Assembly (NCBI GenBank): GCA_947259185.1
Contig: CAMYKT010000015.1
Coordinates: 1 to 45,171 of the forward strand
DNA length: 45,171 nt
Direction of reading: 5' to 3'
From: an uncultured Methanobacteriaceae archaeon
Lineage (GTDB): Archaea; Methanobacteriota; Methanobacteria; Methanobacteriales; Methanobacteriaceae
In this document: positions 16,405 through 25,791 of the stretch, in pieces
Layout of the letters: every line of letters starts with the position of its first letter
Numbering within the stretch: position 1 is the stretch's first letter
Program-made: the position numbers and the translations under genes
The notes under the pieces: generated by a model
What the model saw: the letters and a program-made list of their open reading frames with translations, nothing else
What the model was told of the DNA's origin: nothing
The model's database searches: none

Positions 16405-19400
16405 TTAAAATATTTTAGAAGGGAAATATAGTTCAAATAGTTTTTTAGAGGAAGTACCTATCTTTAATCGGCCACCTATCTCCCGGGATAGTGCTTTTAT
16501 AATTTGGAATTCAGCATCATGTTCTACTTCAAGTGTTAAATCAGTAATCATGTCCAGTCTATTTTCCTTATCATAGGGAGCAATTATGATTTTAAGTTCA
16601 CCAGATCGTGAAGGGGATTTTTTAATTACCAGGGATAACATTTCACTTAATATTAAACCTAAAGTCAACCAGCTATCTTCATTTAAATTTATTGTATTGA
16701 TTTTAATATCAATTTTAAATTCATCAGGTTTTAAATGGTTCTTATTGATGAAATCTTCAATTATGCTTTCCAAATATGTATTTAAATTTTCAGAACCATT
16801 AGAGTAAGAAATTGATTGATTATAAAGTTTTTCACTGGCAATAATTGCTTCTTCCATCTGATTCTGCTTTTCTTTGATGTCTTCTAATAATTTTTCCCTG
16901 AAAATTTTGGAATTTAATTTAAGAATATTTTTCAATGATTTAAGGTTATTTTCAAAGCTTTTTCTTTCCTTATCAAATAATTTATTTTTTTCTTCAAAAA
17001 GGGCTTTCAATTCATCCTGCTCATTCATTATAGAATCTAATTTTGAAAGATTGTCTGCCTTTTCCTTTTCCAGTTTTTCTAAATTTTTCTCCATATTATG
17101 AATTATTTCAGTTTTTTCTGCCATTATCGATTTAATTTCCTGATTAATTAAATTCAAACTTCTTTTAAGCTCTTCATTTTCTTTTTCAAGTTTATTTAAA
17201 GATTTTTTTGAACTTTCTTTGATTTTGGAATATTTATCCAGCAGTTCTCTCTGGCTCTTTTTTAGATTATCATTATCAATCTCCAGTGATTGCTGCAATG
17301 ATTGTATATTCTTAATATCCTTCATCAGATTTTCTTTTTCATTTTTAAGAAATGATTTCTGATTTTTTAAAGTTTCCAATTTGTTATTAAGCTCTTTAAT
17401 CTTTTTATCCTGTTCTGAAGATTTTTTATCGGATGTTTCTTTAATTTTAAGATTATTTTCTTCTAAAGATTTTTTAATATCCTTTAATTGGGATAATTTA
17501 TTTAAGTAATGTTTTTTATCTTTTTCATGATTCTGGTTATCCTTTTCCAGGGCCATGACATGAATTTCTAAGTTTTGAAGAGAATCTTTCAAGTTTTTTT
17601 GTTCCTCAATCAAAATGTTATGACCATTTTTAAGTAATTCCTGTTCTTTAATAGAATTTTTTTCAAGTAAAGTGTACTCTTTTAATAAAGAATCATTTAT
17701 CTGTTTTAGCTGGGCAATATCGCCCTTAAAGTCTCCTATTTGTCGGTTAAATTCCTTTTTCATCTCTTCTGAATCTTTCTGGTTTCTGGATTTTATAAAT
17801 TCTAATTCTGCAAGCTCCCTTTGTAAAAGTTTATTGTCTTCTGAAAGTTTATTAGCCTGTTTTACTGAATTTTCAAGATTTTTTTTGAGATTTAGGTTAT
17901 ATTCATTTAACTCTTTTATCAAAAGGTCTGATGATGGCTCATTTTCATCTATTTTGGCCATGTTCTGAGTTTCTTCTTTTAGTTGTTTTAACTCGTTTTT
18001 TAGATCATTTTTGGCTATTTTAAGCTGATTAATTTCCAGATTCAGTTTATATGAATCAATTTTTTTTGATTTTATTTTTTCCTGGATTTCATTTTTTAAA
18101 TCTTGATTTTCCTGTAAAATTTCTAATCCACTTTTTTCAGCTTTTTCCAGTTTTTCCTTCTTTTGAGCCAGTTCAGTCTGTAGATCTTCTTGAATTTTTA
18201 TTAAATCCCTGTTTTTTGCATTCAGTGCTTCTATTTCGTCCTGGTAATTTCCTGCAATAGACCCCACTGCCATAAATTTGCCCGGGGCAGAGTCAGCCAG
18301 AGGCACTATATCCCAATTTAGATTAATTTTAGAATTAGATAATTTTAAAGGATTATTTTTTAGATTTATGTTATTGGGATTGATCTTTTTTAAGAATTTC
18401 TCTTCAAATTCTTTTTTATTTTCCAAAGAAAGTAGATATTTGAAATTAGAAGGATTTTTCAACTTTTTAAAGCTGTTATTGGTAAAAATAATGCTCCCCA
18501 GTTTATCCATAACACAAACCAGATTCTTTTGTTTTTCAAGTAGAGATTTAAAAAAATTCATTTCATTTTTTAAATCATTTTCTACATTTTTATTTTCAGA
18601 AACATCCCGAATAAGAACAGCAACCCCCCCTGCTGAAGGATAAGCATTTATTTCATACAGGCTGGTGCCATTAGAATTAGGGTATTCATCTATCAGGCTC
18701 TGAGGAGTTTGGGATTTAAGTGCTGTTTTATATAATTCTTCCACTTCTATCCCTTTTAATTGAGTAAATATATCGTATATTGATTTACCTAAGGCTTGCG
18801 ACCTGGATACACCAGTTAAATTTTCAGCATAGTTATTCCAGTAAATACAATTAAAATTCCGATCTATTGCAAAAAAAACAGCATTTATGGTATTAAGAAT
18901 TGGTTCAAATTTATACTCCATGACTTGAGCCGCTTTTAATTTATCTTCATTAGAGATTAGTTCCGGAGAAGTTTTTAAGGTATTTACAACTCGGACTGAA
19001 TGTTTTTCAGGAGTTATTTTGCTGGATTTTTCTTCCTTTTTATTCAATTTAAGTAAAAATCCATCAATATTATGTGAGTCATCTGTATACCTGCTTACAG
19101 TTAATTTAACTTCCATTTTATTATCCAGTTGGGGTTTACAAATTAAACAACTATTGGAAGAGGAGGAGATAGTTTGGCTGTAGCTTACAGAGTTTTCTTT
19201 TTCCAGTTTTAATAATAAATCATCATCCATTCCCATGTCCCTAAAAAGATTAAAATTATCAATTTCTAAATCGTCTGCCATTATCCCGCAAAAGCCAGTG
19301 GTGCCTTGAATAAAGTTTCCTTTATAATCAAAAAAGGCAGATACTGGTGAAGAATTGCGTAAAATTTTTTTTATCAGATTATCAATGGCTTCTTCATCCA

Positions 19401-20154
19401 CCACATGGGTTATGTCTTTAAAAATAAGGGTGGAACCTACTATATCCACCTCCGAATCTTTAATAGGGGCTATCATATAGTCAATTGGAACATAGGATCC
19501 GGAAATTGTTTTTAGCCATGATCTACCCTTTATTTCTGCAGTTTTATTTTTCAAAAGATCCAGCACCGGATTTTTACTTATACTGGCAGTTTTTTTACGA
19601 TGTAGTTCAAATATTTCATCAATTTTTTGCCCAATACCCTCTTCTTTATCCCAGCCGGTAATATAAGAAGCATTGTAATTCATGAACTGGACAATTCCAT
19701 CTTTATCAGTTATTATTACTGCCCCTCCCGTTTTTTTAATTTTTTTATCTAGAAAAGGGTCTTTTTCCATGGTTTTATCCAGATGGTGTTGATACAATGC
19801 CTGATCGATGTTTTTTTGTAGTTCCTCTTCATCAAATGGTTTTAAAAGATAGGCATAAGATACCGTATTGCCTGCTCTTTTTCGAGTATTATCATCCCCA
19901 TGGGCAGTAAGATAAATAATAGGAATATCTTGATGTTTTGATATTTCTTCAGCAGCAGTTATACCATCAATTTGTCCTTTCAAAATAATGTCCATTAAAA
20001 TTAAATCTGGTTTAAGTTCTTCTGCCTTAATAATAGCCTCTCTTCCAGAAAAAGCAAAGGTGGGTACATCATAACCCATTGATTTTAGTTTCCTTTGAAG
20101 CTCCATTGCTGTGAGTCCTTCATCCTCTACAATTAAAATACGCGCCGCAGGCAT
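16405..20154 (-). CDS. Giant receiver-PAS-coiled-coil protein with a degenerate histidine kinase C-terminus
   Basis: This 1249-residue protein has an intact receiver domain (D11, D55, T83, K105). Three or four PAS-like domains follow (about 140-250, 262-370, 413-525, 530-635). Next comes a very long K/E/N/L-rich coiled coil (about 636-1060), and last a region aligning with the HisKA_2/GHKL part of the neighbouring kinase. In that alignment the phosphoacceptor HHRVKNN becomes RKSFENN (K1065 replaces His), the N-box INELASN becomes LSEMLSL, and the DNGPGLP lid is missing. The fold seems kept while kinase chemistry is lost. A strong GGAGGATG ribosome binding site precedes the ATG. It probably scaffolds or controls the kinase and receiver encoded just downstream. 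A dedicated structural role is equally possible. Confidence 0.85.
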   Translation of the reverse strand: MPAARILIVEDEGLTAMELQRKLKSMGYDVPTFAFSGREAIIKAEELKPDLILMDIILKGQIDGITAAEEISKHQDIPIIYLTAHGDDNTRKRAGNTVSYAYLLKPFDEEELQKNIDQALYQHHLDKTMEKDPFLDKKIKKTGGAVIITDKDGIVQFMNYNASYITGWDKEEGIGQKIDEIFELHRKKTASISKNPVLDLLKNKTAEIKGRSWLKTISGSYVPIDYMIAPIKDSEVDIVGSTLIFKDITHVVDEEAIDNLIKKILRNSSPVSAFFDYKGNFIQGTTGFCGIMADDLEIDNFNLFRDMGMDDDLLLKLEKENSVSYSQTISSSSNSCLICKPQLDNKMEVKLTVSRYTDDSHNIDGFLLKLNKKEEKSSKITPEKHSVRVVNTLKTSPELISNEDKLKAAQVMEYKFEPILNTINAVFFAIDRNFNCIYWNNYAENLTGVSRSQALGKSIYDIFTQLKGIEVEELYKTALKSQTPQSLIDEYPNSNGTSLYEINAYPSAGGVAVLIRDVSENKNVENDLKNEMNFFKSLLEKQKNLVCVMDKLGSIIFTNNSFKKLKNPSNFKYLLSLENKKEFEEKFLKKINPNNINLKNNPLKLSNSKINLNWDIVPLADSAPGKFMAVGSIAGNYQDEIEALNAKNRDLIKIQEDLQTELAQKKEKLEKAEKSGLEILQENQDLKNEIQEKIKSKKIDSYKLNLEINQLKIAKNDLKNELKQLKEETQNMAKIDENEPSSDLLIKELNEYNLNLKKNLENSVKQANKLSEDNKLLQRELAELEFIKSRNQKDSEEMKKEFNRQIGDFKGDIAQLKQINDSLLKEYTLLEKNSIKEQELLKNGHNILIEEQKNLKDSLQNLEIHVMALEKDNQNHEKDKKHYLNKLSQLKDIKKSLEENNLKIKETSDKKSSEQDKKIKELNNKLETLKNQKSFLKNEKENLMKDIKNIQSLQQSLEIDNDNLKKSQRELLDKYSKIKESSKKSLNKLEKENEELKRSLNLINQEIKSIMAEKTEIIHNMEKNLEKLEKEKADNLSKLDSIMNEQDELKALFEEKNKLFDKERKSFENNLKSLKNILKLNSKIFREKLLEDIKEKQNQMEEAIIASEKLYNQSISYSNGSENLNTYLESIIEDFINKNHLKPDEFKIDIKINTINLNEDSWLTLGLILSEMLSLVIKKSPSRSGELKIIIAPYDKENRLDMITDLTLEVEHDAEFQIIKALSREIGGRLKIGTSSKKLFELYFPSKIF

Positions 20155-20559
20155 AAAAACATCCTCCCCCCTTAACTGGATGTTGTAAAATAGATCAACT
20201 TAAAACGCCAGTATAAGTTTCCTTACCCCTTTAAATTAAATTATTAAAAAGCTTCCAAATAATTATTACAATTTTACTGGTTTTTGGTTAAAATCCCGGT
20301 TAAATAGTCCTTATGCCAGTATAACTTTTAATAATTTATTATGATTTATCCTATTTAATATTAGTTATTAAATAAAAGAATTTTTAGATTAACCATTATT
20401 TATCCCTTTAAATCGTTATTAAACAATTGAGGACTATATGAGGTAAATTAAAAGATAATAAATTAAAAATGTAATCTATTTAAAAATCTAAAAAGAAAAA
20501 TTCTAGATATTAATTAAATAATACTAATCATAACCTGAAAACCCCAAGCAGATTAAAAA
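20155..20559. promoter_or_regulatory. AT-rich intergenic region with two direct repeats, probable promoter of the signalling operon
   Basis: This 405-base gap contains no gene. The motif GCCAGTATAA(G/C)TTT occurs at 20207-20220 and 20315-20328, matching at 13 of 14 bases and 108 bases apart. On the minus strand each reads AAA(C/G)TTATACTGGC, which resembles a TATA box and lies upstream of the 1249-codon gene, so they may be tandem promoters or regulator sites. CCCTTTAAAT also recurs (20226-20235 and near 20403). The rest is AT-rich without recognisable structure. Confidence 0.4.
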
Positions 20560-21285
20560 CTAATCAATCTTAGCATCCACCACTACATGAACCACTCCGG
20601 GAGAATACTTTTTAATAATCCTCTGCTTAGTAATATTCACATTCCTTTCCCCAGCCGCCTTTTTTATTCGTTCTATGGGCCTTTTAGACATTATTTTTTC
20701 TGGGACCGTTTCATGATAATGAATTACTCCACCTTCATTCACACAATCCATAGCTGATTGAAGGTAGTCCTGAGTATTCCCAATATACCCCATCAATACT
20801 CTATCTGCAGATAAATTAGGAGCTATCTCCATAGAATCGCCTAAAAAAGTTTTTACTTTCGCTTGAATTTTATTTAATATAATATTTTCATTTAAATAAT
20901 GAAAAGCTTCGGGATTGATTTCAATAGAATACATCTTTTTCAGCTTAGAGTGAACTGCTAGTGGTACAGAAAAATAGCCTATTCCGGCAAACATATCCAC
21001 CACTATTTCGCCTTCTTCCACCAGGCGGGCAATCCTAATTCTCTCAGCAGTATTGCCCTTAGACCACATCACCCGTGAAACATCCAGCTTAAAAAGGCAA
21101 TTATTTTCCTTATGGATTGTTTCTGTCTGATTCCCATACAGCAGTTTAACGTCCGGTTTACGGGTTTTTCCATTAATATTACCCACTTTGACTACTGTAT
21201 TTACGCCCGGAATTTTTAAAAAATTAGAAACATCATCTAAATCTTCATTTATTACCACAACGTGGCCTATTTGCTTCCATTTCAT
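20560..21285 (-). CDS. taw2: tRNA wybutosine-pathway aminocarboxypropyltransferase Taw2
   Basis: This 241-residue class I SAM-dependent enzyme is of the Trm5/Tyw2 family. VVDMFAGIGYFSVPLAV (about residue 94-110) is the SAM-binding loop. The key loop reads DRVLMGYIGNT, as in Taw2/Tyw2, where Trm5 methyltransferases carry an NLP motif. That points to transfer of the 3-amino-3-carboxypropyl group of SAM onto 4-demethylwyosine at position 37 of tRNA-Phe, rather than methylation of G37. Length fits archaeal Taw2. The ATG has an AAGGTCA ribosome binding site. It is a lone gene on the minus strand, divergent from purP. Some annotations would simply call it a class I methyltransferase. Confidence 0.85.
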   Translation of the reverse strand: MKWKQIGHVVVINEDLDDVSNFLKIPGVNTVVKVGNINGKTRKPDVKLLYGNQTETIHKENNCLFKLDVSRVMWSKGNTAERIRIARLVEEGEIVVDMFAGIGYFSVPLAVHSKLKKMYSIEINPEAFHYLNENIILNKIQAKVKTFLGDSMEIAPNLSADRVLMGYIGNTQDYLQSAMDCVNEGGVIHYHETVPEKIMSKRPIERIKKAAGERNVNITKQRIIKKYSPGVVHVVVDAKID

Positions 21286-21709
21286 ATATATGACCTTAAA
21301 ATAAAATTAAAATGATTTATGAAATTGTATATTATTTATGCCTATAAGATTTTTGGTTGGAGGATGCTTAAGTTGGGAGTTTAAAGTATTTTATTCAAAT
21401 TTCAAATTAAATGTCATTTGATAAAAAGGGTATGAGCAAATTAGATAGTGATTATCATTTCCCAGCTTAAATTTGCAATCTCGTTTTAAACTAATATTGT
21501 TCGATAGGCGGAATATAAAAAGGACTTATTAAAACATAAGACTTAGTATCAAGACAAAAAAAATATCTATTAGTATAATCCAATACACATCAACTAATAT
21601 TTTGAGTATTAAATCCGGTTTAATTGGCACCAGAGTTTCAATTAGAGAACATGGTGCTATGGCTGGCCTAATTGATTAAATGTGAATTAAATTAATTAAG
21701 GGGAATTTT
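21286..21709 (+). promoter_or_regulatory. Long leader of purP with TATA box and hairpin
   Basis: This 424-base gap holds no coding frame. A good TATA-like box (ATATAAAA, 21513-21520, preceded by GCGG) would place a start near 21543, giving a leader of about 165 bases for purP. Within it GGCACCA (21626-21632) and TGGTGCT (21652-21658) form a seven-pair stem with a 19-base loop, 50 bases before the purP start. It resembles no riboswitch class I know. The promoter is an inference from spacing. Confidence 0.45.
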
Positions 21710-22801
21710 ATGAGCAAAGTAAACCAAGATGAAATTTCAAGTATCCTTGAAGGATACGATAAAGAAGAAACAACTATAGCAACTTTAGGAAGCCACACAT
21801 CACTACATATACTTAAAGGGGCTAAAAAAGAAGGTTTCAAGACTGCCGTGGTCTGTGAAAAAGGAAGAGAAGTGCCTTATCAGCGTTTTAAAGTAGCAGA
21901 TGAATATATACTGGTGGATAAATTTAGTGACATTGTAAATGAGGAAGTACAACAACAATTGAGGGATATGAACAGTGTAGTTGTTCCCCATGGCTCTTTT
22001 GTAGCTTATGCCGGATTAGATAGAATTGAAAATGATTTTCACGTCCCCATGTTCGGTAACCGGGATATTTTGAGATGGGAGGCTGAAAGGGATCTGGAGA
22101 GAAAATTAATAATTGAATCTGGAATAAGAATGCCTTTCAAATATGATAATGCAGAAGATATTGATCGGGCCGTAATGGTTAAGTTTCCCGGTGCCAGAGG
22201 AGGTAAGGGATATTTTGTAGCATCTTCGCATGAAGAATATGATGAAAAAATTGCATCCATGCTCAAGAGAGAATGGATAGATGAGGATGATGTTCCTAAA
22301 GCCCATATCGAAGAATATGTTTCAGGAACCAACTTCTGTGTGCACTTCTTTTACTCCGTACTCAATGATGAAGTAGAAGTGCTTGGTATGGATAGTAGAT
22401 TTGAATCAAATATCGATGGTCTGGTAAGAATACCTGCCAAAGATCAATTAGAAGTAGGTTTAAGTCCATCCTATGTAATCACCGGGAACCATCCTGTGGT
22501 TATGAGAGAATCCTTACTTCCCCAGGTATTTGAGATTGGGGATAGCCTGGTAGAATCTGCTAAGGATCTGGTGCCACCAGGAATGAATGGGCCCTTCTGT
22601 CTACAGACCATGTGTACCGATAATCTGGAGATTGTAACCTTTGAGATGAGTGCCCGGACAGATGGAGGAACCAACACCTTTATGAATGGTTCTGCTTACA
22701 GTTACCTGCTATTTGATGAAGAAATGAGTATGGGGCAAAGGATTGCCCGTGAAATAAAAAATGGTCTTAAGGAAGATAAGTTAGATAACTTAATAACTTA
22801 A
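21710..22801 (+). CDS. purP: Formate-dependent FAICAR synthetase PurP
   Basis: This 363-residue ATP-grasp enzyme is archaeal PurP. It formylates AICAR to FAICAR using formate and ATP instead of formyl-tetrahydrofolate, the penultimate step of purine synthesis in methanogens that lack PurH. Diagnostic stretches are TLGSHTSLHILKGA near residue 25, HGSFVAYAG, VKFPGARGGKGYF in the ATP-grasp domain, and FEMSARTDGGTNTFMNGS near the C-terminus. The ribosome binding site is AAGGGGA before the ATG at 21710. It precedes psmB and stands apart from purM at 25.8 kb. The leader upstream may hold control elements. T-rich DNA at 22818-22853 probably terminates it. Confidence 0.96.
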   Translation: MSKVNQDEISSILEGYDKEETTIATLGSHTSLHILKGAKKEGFKTAVVCEKGREVPYQRFKVADEYILVDKFSDIVNEEVQQQLRDMNSVVVPHGSFVAYAGLDRIENDFHVPMFGNRDILRWEAERDLERKLIIESGIRMPFKYDNAEDIDRAVMVKFPGARGGKGYFVASSHEEYDEKIASMLKREWIDEDDVPKAHIEEYVSGTNFCVHFFYSVLNDEVEVLGMDSRFESNIDGLVRIPAKDQLEVGLSPSYVITGNHPVVMRESLLPQVFEIGDSLVESAKDLVPPGMNGPFCLQTMCTDNLEIVTFEMSARTDGGTNTFMNGSAYSYLLFDEEMSMGQRIAREIKNGLKEDKLDNLIT

Positions 22802-22956
22802 ATAAATATATAAATCCCTCTTCCTTTTTATTTAATGCCATCTTTTATTTTTTAATTAATAGTTTAATGTTGGTTTAGTAACAGAACCTACCTCAATTTA
22901 AGAATCCCTTAAAATTATTAAATTTAATAATTAAAAATAGTAAGAGCATACCGAAA

Positions 22957-22968
22957 ATATTTATATAA
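22957..22968 (+). promoter_or_regulatory. TATA box of psmB
   Basis: ATATTTATATAA at 22957-22968, preceded by CCGAAA as a BRE-like element, lies about 65-75 bases before the psmB start. Transcription would begin near 22990 and give a leader of about 45 bases. The AT-rich stretch after purP (22802-22956) shows nothing else recognisable. Confidence 0.55.
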
Positions 22969-23032
22969 CATGAAGGCAAATGTAGGGTTAGAACTGATTT
23001 TTTACTATTATTTTTTATCTCGAGGTGTATTT

Positions 23033-23665
<633 letters not shown>

Positions 23666-23713
23666 TTTTTTCTCTTTCTTATTAAATTTTATTTATAATA
23701 ACTTAAATTTTTA

Positions 23714-23749
23714 GTGTAAACTAAGTTTATACTATTTTCTATTTTTTTA
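23714..23749 (+). terminator. Hairpin plus T-tract between psmB and fttA
   Basis: GTGTAAAC and GTTTATAC (23714-23732) form an eight-pair stem, one pair a wobble, with a three-base loop. The T-rich run TATTTTCTATTTTTTT follows and ends 11 bases before the fttA start codon. It can serve as the psmB terminator or, if transcribed as leader, control fttA itself. Other T runs follow psmB directly at 23664-23690. Confidence 0.5.
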
Positions 23750-23760
23750 GAAGTGATTGT

Positions 23761-25668
23761 ATGGTTTCAGCGATTCTTGAAGAAATCAAAAAGACAATAG
23801 TGCATGGATTACCACCAAGGGTACAGGTGGCCAAAGTAGAGTTCGAAGGCCCGGAGGTGGTGATATACACCAAAAATCCGGAAATTATAACTGAAAACGG
23901 AGATCTTATTAGAGATTTGGCCAAAGATATTCGGAAAAGGATAATTATTCGTTCAGATCGTTCCGTACTGAGTGAACCTGAAAAGGCCATTGCTAAGATT
24001 CATGAAATAGTGCCGGAAGAAGCAAAGATTACCAATATTTCATTTGATGAAGTTACCTGCGAAGTGATTATTGAAGCCCGGAAACCAGGGCTGGTTATTG
24101 GGAAATACGGAAGCACATCTAGAGAAATTGTAAAAAAAATTGGTTGGGCTCCTAAGATTTTAAGAACCCCTCCTATTTCTTCAGAGATTATCCAGAGAAT
24201 CCGTAGAACTTTACGCCATAATAGTAAAGAAAGAAAAAAAATATTACAAGAATTGGGAAACAGAATCCATCAGGGCATTAAATATGAAAATGACTGGACT
24301 CGTTTAACATCTATGGGAGGTTTTAGAGAGGTAGGACGATCTTGTTTATTTTTGCAGACACCCAATAGTAGAGTACTGCTTGACTGCGGAGTGAATGTTG
24401 CAGGAGGAGATGAAAAAAGTTCTTATCCCTTTTTAAATGTTCCTGAATTTGTTCTGGATGATCTAGACGCCGTTATAATATCTCACGCCCATCTGGATCA
24501 CTCCGGATTTTTGCCGTATCTTTATCACTATGGATACGAAGGGCCGGTTTACTGCACCACTCCCACCAGGGATCTGATGACTCTCCTGCAGCTGGATCAT
24601 ATAGATATAGCTCATCGAGAGGATGAACCATTACCATTTAATGTAAAGCATGTTAAAAAAAGTGTAAAGCATACTATTACTCTGGATTATGGGGAGGTAA
24701 CCGATATTGCTCCCGATATCCGATTAACATTACATAATTCCGGCCATATCCTTGGTTCTGCAATGTCCCATATGCATATTGGAGACGGACAGCATAATAT
24801 GGTCTATACCGGTGATTTTAAATATGAGCGGAGTCGTCTTTTAGAAACAGCAGTAACCAAGTTTCCCAGAATAGAAACCCTGGTTATGGAGAGTACCTAT
24901 GGAGGGCATGAAGATGTGCAGCCTTCCCGAAACACCGCTGAAAAGGAGCTCATGAAAACAATTTATCATACCCTGCGACGTGGAGGTAAAATATTAATTC
25001 CAGTATTTGCCGTGGGAAGGGCCCAGGAATTAATGATTGTGCTGGAAGAGTATATGAGGAATGGCTTAATAGAAGACGTGCCCATATACATTGATGGGAT
25101 GATCTGGGAAGCCAATGCTATACACACCGCCCGGCCAGAGTATTTGAGTAAAGATTTAAGAGATCAGATATTCCATATGGGGCGTAACCCATTCATATCA
25201 GAAGTATTTCATAAAGTTAATGGCCTTGATGAGAGAAAATCTATTGTAGAAGGAGAACCTTCCATCATTTTATCCACCTCAGGTATGCTTACCGGTGGAA
25301 ACTCGGTAGAATACTTTAAATGGCTTTGTGGAGATGAGAGAAATTCTCTGGTATTTGTAGGTTATCAGGCTGAAGGTTCTCTGGGTAGACGGATACAAAA
25401 AGGATGGAAAGAAATTCCCCTTAAAGAGGAAGGTAAGACCAAGGTATTCCATGTAAATATGGGAATAAAAACCATTGAGGGATTCAGTGGTCATTCTGAT
25501 CGGCGCCAGTTAATGGACTATGTAAGAAGACTGAGTCCAAAGCCGGAAAAAATCCTTATATGTCATGGAGATAACTATAAAACACTGGATCTTGCTTCCA
25601 GTTTATATCGTAGTTATAAAATAGAAACAAAGACCCCGATGAACCTTGAAACAGTGCGAATACAGTGA
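23761..25668 (+). CDS. fttA: Transcription termination factor FttA / aCPSF1 (KH-MBL-beta-CASP ribonuclease)
   Basis: This 635-residue protein is the archaeal CPSF73 homologue. Two KH-type domains occupy about residues 1-145, with GLVIGKYGSTSREI as a GxxG loop. The metallo-beta-lactamase domain follows with ISHAHLDHSG, the Zn2-binding motif, plus NSGHILGSA and GDFKYERS. An inserted beta-CASP domain includes MESTYGG and VFAVGRAQE, and the final motif is GFSGHSDR with ICHGD. It endonucleolytically cleaves nascent RNA at U-rich sites and terminates archaeal transcription together with Spt4/5. The start has GTGA just upstream. MTH1203 of M. thermautotrophicus is the structurally known relative. 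A T-tract lies just before it, making autoregulation conceivable. Confidence 0.97.
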   Translation: MVSAILEEIKKTIVHGLPPRVQVAKVEFEGPEVVIYTKNPEIITENGDLIRDLAKDIRKRIIIRSDRSVLSEPEKAIAKIHEIVPEEAKITNISFDEVTCEVIIEARKPGLVIGKYGSTSREIVKKIGWAPKILRTPPISSEIIQRIRRTLRHNSKERKKILQELGNRIHQGIKYENDWTRLTSMGGFREVGRSCLFLQTPNSRVLLDCGVNVAGGDEKSSYPFLNVPEFVLDDLDAVIISHAHLDHSGFLPYLYHYGYEGPVYCTTPTRDLMTLLQLDHIDIAHREDEPLPFNVKHVKKSVKHTITLDYGEVTDIAPDIRLTLHNSGHILGSAMSHMHIGDGQHNMVYTGDFKYERSRLLETAVTKFPRIETLVMESTYGGHEDVQPSRNTAEKELMKTIYHTLRRGGKILIPVFAVGRAQELMIVLEEYMRNGLIEDVPIYIDGMIWEANAIHTARPEYLSKDLRDQIFHMGRNPFISEVFHKVNGLDERKSIVEGEPSIILSTSGMLTGGNSVEYFKWLCGDERNSLVFVGYQAEGSLGRRIQKGWKEIPLKEEGKTKVFHVNMGIKTIEGFSGHSDRRQLMDYVRRLSPKPEKILICHGDNYKTLDLASSLYRSYKIETKTPMNLETVRIQ

Positions 25669-25704
25669 TTAGGGTAGAGGATTAAAAAAATGATATATTA
25701 ATTG

Positions 25705-25740
25705 TTTTTTAATTTATTATTATTATTATTATTATAATTT
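25705..25740 (+). repeat. Short (ATT)n microsatellite within a T-rich terminator region
   Basis: About seven ATT units run from about 25713 to 25736 and follow a run of six T (25705-25710) after fttA. The T richness suits an archaeal terminator for fttA, and the triplet array may vary in length between strains. Confidence 0.6.
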
Positions 25741-25791
25741 CATGATTTAAAACAGTAAAATATGCAGGAAATAAGTAGATAAGGTGATTAA

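Noticed and set aside
17672..18643. Plus-strand frames opposite the long coiled coil
   Set aside because: They are serine/phenylalanine-rich mirror frames of lysine/glutamate codons, without ribosome binding sites or known motifs.
20155..21709. tRNA or rRNA genes in the larger gaps
   Set aside because: I looked for T-loop GGTTCRA-type sequences and cloverleaf pairing and found none; this was by eye only.
22970..23032. Extended N-terminus of the proteasome beta subunit
   Set aside because: The ATG at 22970 overlaps the TATA region, and the extension would block normal propeptide processing; the later ATG has AGGTG.
25713..25736. (ATT)n array as a functional repeat or CRISPR-like unit
   Set aside because: The unit is three bases without spacers; it is a simple microsatellite in AT-rich DNA.
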